DNA from: Paenimyroides tangerinum
GTDB lineage: Bacteria; Bacteroidota; Bacteroidia; Flavobacteriales; Flavobacteriaceae
Length of the DNA: 64,000 nt
Direction of reading: 5' to 3'
Assembly: GCF_003865405.1 (NCBI RefSeq)
Contig: NZ_RQVQ01000001.1
Coordinates: forward strand, 62,001-126,000
In this document: positions 1 through 9,181 of the stretch, in pieces
Numbering within the stretch: position 1 is the stretch's first letter
Layout: each line of letters opens with the position of its first letter
Notes under the pieces: generated by a model
What the model was told of the DNA's origin: nothing
Database searches by the model: none
Seen by the model: the letters and a program-made list of their open reading frames with translations, nothing else
Position numbers and translations under genes: made by a program

Positions 1-1617
1 ATCGTTTTTCTTACTAGAATTGTTAGCTGATTTTGTATAGGCATCAAATAACATTACTGATTCATCGTAATTTTTAAGTTTGAAATTTGCATAACCCAAA
101 CTGTAATTTACATCTTTAAATTCAGGTGTGATTTCAGCATAAGGCAATTTTTTAAATCCAGAAAAAGTCGTTTTCGCATCATTAAAACGATTCAAAGCAT
201 ATTCCGACTCACCTTTCCAATACGTTGCACGAGCAATCATTTTTTTATCTTGAGCTTCGTTTATAGATTTATTGAATAAAGTTAATGCATCTGCATAATT
301 TCCTTCATTGTATAATTCTAAACCACGATAAAAATTCACTTTTTGATAAGCTAATTTATTTTGCGGAGTTCTATTTTTTTCTAATAATACTAAAGCTTCA
401 TTGTAATTTTTCGACGAAATATAAGAATCAATTAACAACGCATTTAATTCTTCTTTATATGCAGAATTTGGATATTTCTGTAAAAAAGAAATAATCACCG
501 TTGGCGTACTTTGATAAGGATTTCCGATTTCGTAACTTAATTTAGCATAGTTTACATTTGCATCTTCTTGAATTTTAGAATTAAAAGACATTTCAGATGC
601 ATTCTTAAATGCATTTAAAGCTTGCGTTTTTTGTTCTGATTTTAAATAACTTTCTCCTAAATGATAATATGCATTTTGAGCAACTGAATCAGAACCATCG
701 ATAATTTTATTGAACTCAGAAATTGCTTTTGGATAATCTCCTTTTTTGTAATAAACGTAACCCAATTGATAAAAATCAACATTGTTTAAACGATTGTTTT
801 TTCCGTTATATTGTAATAAATACGGAAGCGCTTCATCATATTTCTGAAGATTAAAATAACTTTCACCAATAATTTTCGCTAATTCAGATTTTTCTTCATC
901 AGTTGATTTAGAAAACTGCTCTTTACCTAAACGGATAGCTTCATCAAAATTTCCAGACTTGAAATTCATATCAGCTTTAAAGTATCCCATTTTTTCGTAA
1001 TACTTTTCGTTATAAGAAACTTCGCCAAAATATTCAGAAGCCGTTTTATAATCGTTATTTTGATAAGAAATATAACCTAAATAATATTTTGCCTGATCAT
1101 CGTACTTTTCAGAATTAGTAACTTTAGAGAAATATTCCTTTGCTTCAGGAAATTTGTTTTCTACAAAATAGCAATATCCTTTTTGGAAATTTAATCGGTT
1201 TTTTATTTCATCAGAAAGCACCGTTTCATTAATTCCACGAGAATAGTTTAAAACTTTTTTGTATTCGCCTTTTTTGAAATAAAAATTACAAACCTCAGAA
1301 AGAGCATCGACTTGTTTAGAACTCGTTGGATAATTTTTTATAAAATCCTGAATTTTATATTCTGCGCCATCTTGATCTAAATACATAGCACAATTGGCAA
1401 TATAATAAGCACAATCAGCCTGAATTTCGTCATTGAAATTCGTGGTTTTAATTTCTTCAAATAAAACTTGAGCTAACGCGTATAAATTTTCGCTATATAG
1501 AGAAACTGCTTTATCAAACTTGTAATTATCATTTGTGTAAATTACAGATTGTTGAGCTTGTAATTGGGTCGAACCTAAGGCAAGTGACAAAAAAAATATA
1601 TTATTTAATTTTCGCAT
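1..1617 (-). CDS. Secreted tetratricopeptide-repeat protein (C-terminus cut by window edge)
   Basis: The reading frame opens with ATG at 1617 and stays open to base 1, giving 539 residues without a stop, so the 3' end lies outside the window. The N-terminus is a signal peptide (MRKLNNIFFLSLALGS, then cleavage near LQAQQ), so the product should reach the periplasm or outer membrane. The rest is a long run of TPR-like helix pairs, recognisable by repeated motifs such as AKYYLGYISYQNNDYKTA and GDYPKAISEF-type segments. Large TPR proteins of this kind are common in Flavobacteriia and usually serve as protein-binding scaffolds; the partner here is unknown. It is transcribed away from the FtsE-like gene, with about 180 bases between the two starts. 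Confidence 0.85.
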   Translation of the reverse strand, partial: MRKLNNIFFLSLALGSTQLQAQQSVIYTNDNYKFDKAVSLYSENLYALAQVLFEEIKTTNFNDEIQADCAYYIANCAMYLDQDGAEYKIQDFIKNYPTSSKQVDALSEVCNFYFKKGEYKKVLNYSRGINETVLSDEIKNRLNFQKGYCYFVENKFPEAKEYFSKVTNSEKYDDQAKYYLGYISYQNNDYKTASEYFGEVSYNEKYYEKMGYFKADMNFKSGNFDEAIRLGKEQFSKSTDEEKSELAKIIGESYFNLQKYDEALPYLLQYNGKNNRLNNVDFYQLGYVYYKKGDYPKAISEFNKIIDGSDSVAQNAYYHLGESYLKSEQKTQALNAFKNASEMSFNSKIQEDANVNYAKLSYEIGNPYQSTPTVIISFLQKYPNSAYKEELNALLIDSYISSKNYNEALVLLEKNRTPQNKLAYQKVNFYRGLELYNEGNYADALTLFNKSINEAQDKKMIARATYWKGESEYALNRFNDAKTTFSGFKKLPYAEITPEFKDVNYSLGYANFKLKNYDESVMLFDAYTKSANNSSKKND

Positions 1618-1794
1618 TATCCGATTTTTTTAAGATTCAAATATATCAATTTATATTTTGTTTATAACTTTAAAAACGCAACTTTATAATCTTATAGTAT
1701 CAAATGAGAGCCTTTTAAAAAAAATACAACTTTTAAAACCGTAAATTTGATTAAATACAATTAACTTTATATTTTTACAATAAAATTATTCAAG

Positions 1795-2478
1795 ATGTCC
1801 AACACTATTTTATCACTACAAAACGTTTCCATTTTTCAAGAAAACACATCTATTTTAGCGAACATTTCTTTGAATGTAAATCACGGTGAATTTATTTATT
1901 TAATCGGAAAAACAGGTTCTGGTAAAAGTAGTTTAATGAAAACGCTTTACGCGGATTTGAATTTAACTGAAGGTGAAGGAACAATTGTTGATTTTGATTT
2001 AAGAACACTTAAAGAAAGTCAAATTCCATTTTTGAGAAGAAAAATCGGAATTGTTTTCCAAGATTTTAAATTACTTCCAGATCGTACGATTTACAAAAAT
2101 TTACTTTTCGTTTTGAAAGCTACAGGTTGGACAAATCAAAATGAAATGGACAATCGAATTGAAGATGTTTTAGATCGCGTTGGAATGTTAGATCACGCAA
2201 ACAAAATGCCACATCAAATTTCTGGTGGAGAGCAACAACGTGTTGCGATTGCAAGAGCTTTACTGAACGATCCAGAATTGATTTTAGCTGATGAACCTAC
2301 CGGAAACCTTGATCCACAAACAAGTGTTGAAGTTATGGAAGTGCTACAAAAAATCAACGCAAACGGAAGAACAATCATTATGGCAACGCACGATTATGCT
2401 TTGCTTATGAAATATCCAGCTAAAACATTGAAATGTGAAGGCGGACAAATTTTTGAAGTTGTACAAAAAACAATTTAA
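1795..2478 (+). CDS. ftsE: FtsE-like ABC transporter ATP-binding protein
   Basis: This 227-residue cytoplasmic ATPase has every ABC landmark: Walker A GKTGSGKS (residues 38-45), Q-loop Q89, signature SGGEQQR (143-149), Walker B ILADEP (162-167) and H-loop H199. Size and sequence fit the FtsE / lipoprotein-export ATPase class. FtsE normally pairs with the membrane protein FtsX to control peptidoglycan hydrolases at the division site. No ftsX is next to it; instead its stop overlaps the start of a GT2 glycosyltransferase by one base (TAATG), which implies translational coupling. The FtsE assignment is by similarity; the membrane partner cannot be seen here. Confidence 0.85.
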   Translation: MSNTILSLQNVSIFQENTSILANISLNVNHGEFIYLIGKTGSGKSSLMKTLYADLNLTEGEGTIVDFDLRTLKESQIPFLRRKIGIVFQDFKLLPDRTIYKNLLFVLKATGWTNQNEMDNRIEDVLDRVGMLDHANKMPHQISGGEQQRVAIARALLNDPELILADEPTGNLDPQTSVEVMEVLQKINANGRTIIMATHDYALLMKYPAKTLKCEGGQIFEVVQKTI

Positions 2479-3368
2479 TGCTTAGTATTTTAATTCCTAC
2501 ATTTAATTATAACACTTATCCATTGGTTAGTGAACTTTACAATCAATGTATGCGAATTGAAAATTTAGAATTTGAAATTCATGTAAATGATGATGCTTCT
2601 AAGCAAAATTTTGAAAATGATTTAATAGAAAATTTAAAACATTGTTATTTTCATAAACAAAAATCAAATCAAGGTTTAAGCGCTTCTAGAAACTATCTTA
2701 TCACAAAGGCAAATCATCAATGGTGTCTTTTTTTAGATGATGATGTTTGGCCTACATCGGATAATTTTATCTTAAATTACATCGAAAAAATCAAGCAAGA
2801 AAATCAAATTTGTGTAATTTTTGGAGGACTTGAATATACTAAAGAAATACCAAAAAATAATGACCTTTTAAGATGGCTTTATGGAAATAAACATGAAGCT
2901 TTATCTTTTAAACAACGTATTCAAAACAAACCGAAACATTTTTTGAGCAGTAATTTATTAGCTAATAAATCAATTCTTGAAAAATTTGCTTATCCAAAAG
3001 AAATTAAAACTTATGGATATGAAGATTTAATTTTTAATCTTAAAATCATCGAAAATAATATTGCTGTTTTTCAATTAGACAATCCCGTTTTTCATGAAAA
3101 ATTAGACACATCCGAAATTTTCCTAAACAAATCCAAAAAAGCTTTAGAAAATCTATCTAAATCTATTGATTTGGATTTATTGCCTAAAGACGCAACAGGA
3201 ATTTCAAAACTTTTTTATAAGATAAATAATAACGGAATTAGAAAATTAATTGCACTCACATTTCGTTTAAATCAAAAATGGATGGAAAGCATTTTGATAA
3301 GTAAAAACACGAATTTAACGCTATTTAATTTTTATAGATTAGGCTATTTTTTTAGTATCAACAAATAA
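2478..3368 (+). CDS. Family 2 glycosyltransferase
   Basis: The product has 296 residues with an N-terminal GT-A fold: a nucleotide-sugar-binding strand beginning LSILIPTFN, the acidic NDDA at 37-40, and a DxD-like LDDDV at 86-90. A GYEDLIF segment in the second half is typical of the acceptor/metal side of GT2 enzymes. No membrane segment is apparent, so it probably works at the cytoplasmic face on lipid-linked sugars. Its start codon overlaps the stop of the FtsE-like gene by one base. Donor and acceptor are unknown; the adjacent surface-glycan genes suggest lipopolysaccharide or capsule synthesis. Confidence 0.85.
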   Translation: MLSILIPTFNYNTYPLVSELYNQCMRIENLEFEIHVNDDASKQNFENDLIENLKHCYFHKQKSNQGLSASRNYLITKANHQWCLFLDDDVWPTSDNFILNYIEKIKQENQICVIFGGLEYTKEIPKNNDLLRWLYGNKHEALSFKQRIQNKPKHFLSSNLLANKSILEKFAYPKEIKTYGYEDLIFNLKIIENNIAVFQLDNPVFHEKLDTSEIFLNKSKKALENLSKSIDLDLLPKDATGISKLFYKINNNGIRKLIALTFRLNQKWMESILISKNTNLTLFNFYRLGYFFSINK

Positions 3369-3404
3369 TTTAAAGTAATTTTAGTTTGAAATAATTTCAT
3401 TTTT

Positions 3405-4340
3405 ATGCCTTTTTTCAGTATTATCATTCCATTATTCAATAAAGAAAAATTTTTGAAAGCGACCTTAGAAAGCGTTTTTGAACAAACTTTTTCTGACTTT
3501 GAAATTCTTGTGATTAATGATGGTTCTACAGATAAAAGTTTAGAAGTTGTAGAATCAATTCAGCATAAAAAAATTAAGATTTACAATCAAAAAAACCAAG
3601 GCGTTTCAGCAGCAAGAAATTTAGGAATTGAAAAATCTACAAGTGATTATTGTTGTTTTTTGGATGCTGATGATATTTGGAAACCAAATCATTTAGAAAG
3701 TTTATTTCAACTGATTCAAAAGTTTCCTGATGCGGGTTTGTATTGCAATAGATATGAAATCCAAATTAGTAAAAACAAAATTATTTCTACAACTTTTGAA
3801 TTCGGAAATTCGCATGAAGGTTATATAAACGATTTTTTTAAAAGTAGTTTAGTAAATCGAATTGCACTAACTTCCGCATGTTGCATTTCCAAAAAAACAT
3901 ATCATGAAATTCAAGGTTTTGATACAGAAATAACTAATGGCGAAGATTTAGATTATTGGATCCGAATTGCTTTGAAATATAAGATTGCCATTAGCAATCA
4001 AAACACCTTGATATATAATTTCAGAACTGATAATCAAAGTATATCAAAAATAAACATTGAAAAACAAAAACTTCCAAATCTCGAAAAATATCATTCCGAA
4101 GAAAAGCAAAATCCTTCTTTAAAACGTTTTTTAGATTTGTACAGAATCGAATATGCTTTACATTTTCATATTTGTGGAAATACAAACAAAAAGAAATTTT
4201 ACTTAAAAAACGTTGCGAAAGAAAACATCAATCCGAAAACGAAATTATTATTCAGAACTCCTTCTATTCTTTTAGAAAAAATGCTGTTTACAAAACGTTA
4301 TTTAAAACAGTTTGGAATTGACTTTAGTGTTTATCATTAA
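3405..4340 (+). CDS. Family 2 glycosyltransferase
   Basis: A 311-residue GT2 enzyme. The classical markers are clear: FSIIIPLFN at the start, NDGSTD at 38-43, GVSAARN near 66-72, the DxD-type LDADD at 86-90, and GEDLDYWIRIA for the later acidic motif. It is the second consecutive GT2 on this strand, 36 bases after the previous one, so probably in the same transcript. The 3' end overlaps the convergent GT4 gene by 17 bases. It probably adds one sugar to a cell-surface glycan; the sugar cannot be told from sequence. Confidence 0.88.
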   Translation: MPFFSIIIPLFNKEKFLKATLESVFEQTFSDFEILVINDGSTDKSLEVVESIQHKKIKIYNQKNQGVSAARNLGIEKSTSDYCCFLDADDIWKPNHLESLFQLIQKFPDAGLYCNRYEIQISKNKIISTTFEFGNSHEGYINDFFKSSLVNRIALTSACCISKKTYHEIQGFDTEITNGEDLDYWIRIALKYKIAISNQNTLIYNFRTDNQSISKINIEKQKLPNLEKYHSEEKQNPSLKRFLDLYRIEYALHFHICGNTNKKKFYLKNVAKENINPKTKLLFRTPSILLEKMLFTKRYLKQFGIDFSVYH

Positions 4341-5394
4341 AGATAGAAATCCATTGTTTTGAAATATTCTTTTTAGAAAATTTTTCGATTGATTTTAATG
4401 CATTTGATTTACAAATTTTATATAAATTTTCATCCTCAACAAATAAATTCATAGCTTCAATTAATTTATTTACATTCTGATTTTCAACCAACAAACCATT
4501 TCTTTTATTTTGAATAATTTCATTTGGACCAAAGTCACAATCAAAAGAAATAACTGGAGTTTCACAAAGTAAACTTTCAATCAAAACCATTCCCAAACCT
4601 TCAAATTTACTAGACAAAACCAAATATCTAGCATTTTTATAATACGAATATAATTCAGATTCAAATCCTTTAAAAACAACTAAATCTTGTAAATTCAAAT
4701 CCAAAACTTGTTTTTTCAAAAATTCCATTCGAATTCCAGAACCTAAAATCAAAAGCTTAATTTGATTTTTGGGCAAAATCGATTTTGAATAGCAATCAAT
4801 CAAAACATCAAATTGCTTTACGTTGGAATCATCCATTCGTCCAACTGCCAAAACATAATCATCGTTTATTTCGTTGAAAATTTTATCAGATTTAGAAACT
4901 TCAACATTATTATAAATTGTTTGAATTTGAATTTTAGGGTAAATTTCTCTCACTCTAGATTCGATTCCTTTAGAAACTGATACAAATTTGATTTTTGGAT
5001 TATTGACCAATTTAGCATTCAAATAACCCGAAATATCCGAACTGTGAATAAAATAAAAAACGTTTTGATTCTTGTAAATCTTCTTAATCCAAAACGATTC
5101 TATCAAATCATTTAGACGATAACGATGGTCTAAAATAAAATCAAAATTTCCAGATTGAATTTCATTTTTAAGTTTAATATAATTTTTAATTTTCTTCAAA
5201 AATCCGTCGGAAGGTTTAAAATCAAACTTATGCAATTGACCTTTGTATGAATAATCGATTTCATCTTCTAAAACAAATAAATCTACATCAAATCCCAATT
5301 CATGAAACAAAAAAGTTTGATTCGAAACGACACGTTCCAAACCACCCGATTTTAAAGTATAAACAACAATTGCTATTTTCTTTTTTTTATCCAA
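4324..5394 (-). CDS. Family 4 glycosyltransferase (GT-B fold)
   Basis: The 356-residue product has the two Rossmann-like halves of a GT-B enzyme. The N-terminal glycine-rich acceptor loop reads LKSGGLERVV, and the C-terminal half has the sugar-nucleotide site with the EX7E motif (FEGLGMVLIES) followed by CETPVISFD. It is transcribed against the flanking GT2 genes: the 3' end overlaps the gene at 3405-4340 by 17 bases and the 5' end faces the GT2 at 5430. No ATG occurs at a sensible place; the start appears to be TTG at 5394, immediately followed by DKKKKIAIVV. The exact start is therefore less certain than the identity. Confidence 0.85.
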   Translation of the reverse strand: MDKKKKIAIVVYTLKSGGLERVVSNQTFLFHELGFDVDLFVLEDEIDYSYKGQLHKFDFKPSDGFLKKIKNYIKLKNEIQSGNFDFILDHRYRLNDLIESFWIKKIYKNQNVFYFIHSSDISGYLNAKLVNNPKIKFVSVSKGIESRVREIYPKIQIQTIYNNVEVSKSDKIFNEINDDYVLAVGRMDDSNVKQFDVLIDCYSKSILPKNQIKLLILGSGIRMEFLKKQVLDLNLQDLVVFKGFESELYSYYKNARYLVLSSKFEGLGMVLIESLLCETPVISFDCDFGPNEIIQNKRNGLLVENQNVNKLIEAMNLFVEDENLYKICKSNALKSIEKFSKKNISKQWISIFNDKH

Positions 5395-5405
5395 TGAAGA
5401 AGGTT

Positions 5406-5413
5406 TATATTTG
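5406..5413 (+). promoter_or_regulatory. Bacteroidetes -7 promoter element
   Basis: TATATTTG matches the TAnnTTTG element 17 bases before the ATG at 5430. It sits in the 35-base gap between the divergent GT4 and GT2 genes. It supports choosing 5430 over the upstream in-frame ATG at 5394. No clear -33 TTG is seen at the right spacing. Confidence 0.5.
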
Positions 5414-5429
5414 TTTGAGAAATAAACTT

Positions 5430-6332
5430 ATGAATCAAAATCCACTTGTAACTGTAATTTGCACATGTTTTAATCATCAAAATTTTGTGATTGAAACCAT
5501 TGAATCTGTATTGAATCAAAGCTATTCAAATATAGAAATAATTATTGTAGATGATTGCAGTTCGGACGATTCAATTTCGATTATTTCGAGATTTTTAGAA
5601 AAACATCCCGAAATAAAATTTATACAAAATCAACAAAATTTAGGAAATACCAAAACATTTAATAAAGCAGCAAAACAAGCGAATGGTTCTTTTTTAATTG
5701 ATTTGGCTTGCGATGATATTTTACTACCTAATTGCATTTCGATTCAAGTAGAATCTTTTTTGAAATCTAATATTATTTCTACCGGAATAGTTTTTGGAAA
5801 TTCGGAATATATTGATGAAAACGGAAACTATCTTTCTGATTATTTCATAACAGATTTAAACAAAAAAGTAATCGATAAAAAATTATTTACAACCAATTTA
5901 ATACAACTTTTAGAAGGTGGATTGGTTATGAATTCGGTTTCAGCAATGATAAATAAATCTATTTTTGATGAATTAAATGGGTATGACGAAACACTTGCTT
6001 TTGAAGATTTAGATTTCTGGATTCGTGTTTTAGAAAAATATCAAATTGAATTTATAGACGAAATTATCACACAAAAAAGAGATTTAAAATCGTCATTAGG
6101 AAATCAATTTTTTAAGAATAACGAAACCGCAAATAAGATTGATTCTTCAATGAATGTAATCTTTTCTAAAGTCATAAAAAAACATAAAAAAGATAAAATC
6201 GTACTAAAAGCAGTTTTAAAACGTATTCATTATTGTATTGATAATTCAATAAAAAACAAGAAATTTAGATTTGTTTTCTTATATGGAATTCAAAAACTAA
6301 AAGTACATTATTTTGTTTTGTTTGCTAAATAA
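5430..6332 (+). CDS. Family 2 glycosyltransferase
   Basis: From ATG 5430 the protein has 300 residues and begins MNQNPLVTVICTCFNH, the normal N-terminus of a GT2 enzyme. The frame is open further upstream, but those residues are antisense to the neighbouring GT4 gene and lie upstream of the -7 element at 5406. Motifs: VDDCSSDDS, DLACDDILLP for the DxD region, and FEDLDFWIRVL. The gene stands alone on the plus strand between leftward genes and overlaps fdtA by 25 bases at its 3' end. It probably adds one residue to the surface glycan made by the surrounding locus. Confidence 0.85.
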   Translation: MNQNPLVTVICTCFNHQNFVIETIESVLNQSYSNIEIIIVDDCSSDDSISIISRFLEKHPEIKFIQNQQNLGNTKTFNKAAKQANGSFLIDLACDDILLPNCISIQVESFLKSNIISTGIVFGNSEYIDENGNYLSDYFITDLNKKVIDKKLFTTNLIQLLEGGLVMNSVSAMINKSIFDELNGYDETLAFEDLDFWIRVLEKYQIEFIDEIITQKRDLKSSLGNQFFKNNETANKIDSSMNVIFSKVIKKHKKDKIVLKAVLKRIHYCIDNSIKNKKFRFVFLYGIQKLKVHYFVLFAK

Positions 6333-6712
6333 ATTTTAAAATCATCAAATTCACGAATATAATCCGATTCGTCAAATTCTCCAGAAGAAACCACCAAACA
6401 AACAGCGCCAGAAGAGAAGTTTTTCAATTCGCGCCATGTGTCATTTCCAACATAAAGTCCAGAACTTGGATTATTCAATGAAAATGTTTTATCGGAAATT
6501 CCGTCATTTAGAACCACATCAAAACTTCCAGAAACTGCAATAATAAACTCTTGTTGATTGATATGTGCGTGACCGCCACGTTCTGCTCCACTCGGAACAT
6601 CGTACAAATAATATACACGTTTTACAGCAAAAGGAATATTTTCTTTTTCGATTACAGATAAATTTCCTCTTGGGTCTTCAATTTTTGGTAAATTTATAAT
6701 TCGACTATTCAT
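6308..6712 (-). CDS. fdtA: FdtA/QdtA-like dTDP-4-oxo-6-deoxyglucose 3,4-isomerase
   Basis: A 134-residue single-domain cupin of the WxcM/FdtA family. The diagnostic segment ERGGHAH (residues 44-50) carries the two histidines, H48 and H50, that correspond to the catalytic pair of FdtA and QdtA, which move the keto group of dTDP-4-oxo-6-deoxyglucose from C4 to C3. Length matches the family. It is the last gene of a leftward operon that also encodes the expected next enzyme, an FdtB-like aminotransferase, which supports synthesis of a dTDP-3-amino-3,6-dideoxyhexose. Whether the product is the galacto (Fuc3N) or gluco (Qui3N) form cannot be read from the sequence. Confidence 0.85.
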   Translation of the reverse strand: MNSRIINLPKIEDPRGNLSVIEKENIPFAVKRVYYLYDVPSGAERGGHAHINQQEFIIAVSGSFDVVLNDGISDKTFSLNNPSSGLYVGNDTWRELKNFSSGAVCLVVSSGEFDESDYIREFDDFKIYLANKTK

Positions 6713-6720
6713 TTTATTTT

Positions 6721-8181
6721 CTATTTAATAAACTTTTTCTTTAGTGAATCAAAAAAGTTATTATTCTTATTTAACTCAAAAATGCAATAAGTAACCCCAA
6801 TTAAAGCTACTATTGCTTTAGAAATATACAACAATAAACTTTGTGCTACAAATATAAATTCGCATCCTACTATTAAAAAAGAAAAAAGAAAACAAACTAA
6901 AATGTAACGCATAGATTTTGAATCAAATGCAAAAAGATTTCGTTTTGAAACAAAATGCCATAAATAAAAATTGAATCCAAAATATTGAATAAACATCGCC
7001 AAACCAATTCCTATTAATCCAAAAAAATGAAAGAAAATCAAGATTAAAACAACATTTAAAATATCACCAACAATATTCTGATAGAAATAATTTTTGGTGT
7101 CATCAATTGCCAAAACGATATAACCAAGCGGATAATTTATGGTTTTACAAAGAATCGAAATCAATCCGAATAATAAAATTTCACGAACTGGTAAAAAAGC
7201 GTTTGAAGTCAGTAATGGAATAATAAAATCAAAACCAAAATACATAATTAAAATAAGTGGCGTTGAAATCAAAATTGAAGTTTGAATTTGAATATTTACA
7301 AAAGAATTTATGTCTTCTTTTTGAGCAAATTTATTGGTCAAAGTAGGAAAGTAATCACTGGCTAATGAAGTAAAAATAATACCAAAATACGATACTAAAA
7401 ATAAATTTCCAATATCGTAAAAACCTAGATATTCTGGATTATTTTCCTTTAAATATAATCGAATTAAGAAAAAACAAACCAATCCAAAAACGCCATTCAA
7501 AGCCAATAAACTACCTTTTAAAAACAAATATTTTCCTTGAGAAAAAAAATCTGATTTAGTTATTGAAATTGCTTTTAAATTTAATTTCGATAAATAAAAT
7601 GAATAAACTATAAATGTAACTAAACCAGTTGCTATAAAAGCAGGAAATATCCCGTCAATTCCCCACAAAACATAACAAGAAATGGTTGAGAGAGAAATTA
7701 AAACTGTTGAAATTATTTGATATTTAATCAACTTTTTAATTTCATTTAATCCTTTCAAAACAATGATAGAAAAATTGATTATCGAAAAGAAAATGAAGTA
7801 AACCGAAAGCGCTTTAAAATGAATTGAATACGCATCTGAATCAAATGTAATTTTACTCAAAAAACTAGAAAAAATAAAACAGAACAAACCTGCCAAAACT
7901 CCACAAATAAACATCCAAATAAACAAAACTTTTTGGTTGCTTTTATTCTCGCGTTCTTTTGCAATCAACTGCGTTCCGATAGTTTGAATACCAAAAGACG
8001 AACCTTGTGTGATTAAGTTAATAACATTATCAATCAGACCGATTAATCCAACTCCAGATGGACCCAAAATCACGGTAGTTATTTTCACAGAAATGATTTT
8101 ACAAACCATTTGTATGGCTTGCACGCTTCCGAAAATTGAAATGGATTTAAAGATTTTATTATGTGTTTTTTTATCTGTCAT
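6721..8181 (-). CDS. Wzx-like O-antigen / oligosaccharide flippase
   Basis: The 486-residue product is almost entirely hydrophobic, with about 12-14 predicted membrane helices, as in the MOP-superfamily polysaccharide flippases (Wzx). The N-terminal region with KITTVILGPSGVGLIGL resembles O-antigen translocases of the WzxE type. It would move undecaprenyl-linked oligosaccharide across the inner membrane. I start it at ATG 8181; an in-frame TTG lies six bases upstream. It overlaps the end of the upstream glycosyltransferase by 11 bases and is followed 8 bases later by fdtA. No Wzy-type polymerase is visible nearby. Confidence 0.8.
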   Translation of the reverse strand: MTDKKTHNKIFKSISIFGSVQAIQMVCKIISVKITTVILGPSGVGLIGLIDNVINLITQGSSFGIQTIGTQLIAKERENKSNQKVLFIWMFICGVLAGLFCFIFSSFLSKITFDSDAYSIHFKALSVYFIFFSIINFSIIVLKGLNEIKKLIKYQIISTVLISLSTISCYVLWGIDGIFPAFIATGLVTFIVYSFYLSKLNLKAISITKSDFFSQGKYLFLKGSLLALNGVFGLVCFFLIRLYLKENNPEYLGFYDIGNLFLVSYFGIIFTSLASDYFPTLTNKFAQKEDINSFVNIQIQTSILISTPLILIMYFGFDFIIPLLTSNAFLPVREILLFGLISILCKTINYPLGYIVLAIDDTKNYFYQNIVGDILNVVLILIFFHFFGLIGIGLAMFIQYFGFNFYLWHFVSKRNLFAFDSKSMRYILVCFLFSFLIVGCEFIFVAQSLLLYISKAIVALIGVTYCIFELNKNNNFFDSLKKKFIK

Positions 8182-9181
8182 TCTCAATCACACAACCAAT
8201 ATTTTTATATGATTGTTTTAATGTAACATACCAATCTTGCCATAATTCAAACGTATTTGAAGGTAAATTAGTATTCGAAATCACTTTTTCTATAAAGTTA
8301 TTTGAAATGTCATTTTGAAAATCAAATGGTTCAAATTGATTATTAAACCAAACTTCGTTCAAAATTTTATTCAACGAATATACGTTAAAATCTGACTTAA
8401 GATTCTCTTTATTTTGTAAAGAAGCGGTGGTTTTCAAAGAAGTCCGAATGAATTCAGATTTAGAATGCGCTACATTTAATTCGGATTTGGTAATTTGAAT
8501 TACCTGTTTAATTTGAGCCAATTCATCAACTTTATTTTTTGTAGTTTGCCAGGCTTTTAAATAATATTTTTTAGAAAAAGCAGCATTTGCTACTGCATAA
8601 ATTTGATAATATTGTAAAAGATTATTTTCAATCGGAACGCCTAAACGATTCAATATAGAATCAATTTTACACGTTTTTTTTCTATAAATCAGCTCAAAAA
8701 CAAACGGATTCCAAGTAAACAAATCAGGATTCGTAATTATTAATAATTCCGTCTTTTTTTGAATTTTATTTGAAATCAACATTTCATTTCCCATCCAAAG
8801 AAATTTGACTAATTGCAAGTTATTTGATTTCATTTCACTCTCTAAAATCGAAAAATCAATCGGTTCACAAAACCAACAATCGTCTTCAATTAAAACAAAA
8901 TAATCTGAACCTTTAGAAATCATTTCTTTCCAAAAGACAGAAGGAATATTTTTTTCAGGAGCTAAATCGTTTTCAATTGCTTTGGATTTTTCAACATAGA
9001 AATCTGATTTTTCAATTCTAATTTCAGAATATTTTTCTTGAATTTTTTGAAGATATTTCTGAGGCGTTCCATCATCCATAACGACAATATTTCCATTGAA
9101 ATTTTTAGCAAACTTTTTTATGCTCGCTAAACATTTATCCAACAAAAATGGACGGTTAAACGATTTTATGAAAATATCCAT
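8171..9181 (-). CDS. GT-A type glycosyltransferase of the amino-sugar operon
   Basis: This 336-residue protein starts MDIFIKSFNRPFLLDKC, a GT2-like first strand, followed by VVMDDGTP (acidic nucleotide-binding site) and FVLIEDDCWF near residue 115-122, which resembles a DxD metal site. The C-terminal half is helical and not typical of characterised GT2 enzymes, so the family match is looser than for its neighbours. It starts directly after the fdtB stop (no gap) and overlaps the flippase gene by 11 bases. A sensible inference is that it transfers the 3-amino-3,6-dideoxyhexose made by this operon, but this is positional evidence only. Confidence 0.7.
   Translation of the reverse strand: MDIFIKSFNRPFLLDKCLASIKKFAKNFNGNIVVMDDGTPQKYLQKIQEKYSEIRIEKSDFYVEKSKAIENDLAPEKNIPSVFWKEMISKGSDYFVLIEDDCWFCEPIDFSILESEMKSNNLQLVKFLWMGNEMLISNKIQKKTELLIITNPDLFTWNPFVFELIYRKKTCKIDSILNRLGVPIENNLLQYYQIYAVANAAFSKKYYLKAWQTTKNKVDELAQIKQVIQITKSELNVAHSKSEFIRTSLKTTASLQNKENLKSDFNVYSLNKILNEVWFNNQFEPFDFQNDISNNFIEKVISNTNLPSNTFELWQDWYVTLKQSYKNIGCVIENDR

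Noticed and set aside
5247..5429. 61-residue N-terminal extension of the GT2 at 5430
   Set aside because: It is antisense to the GT4 gene and upstream of the promoter element; the GT2 domain begins right after 5430.
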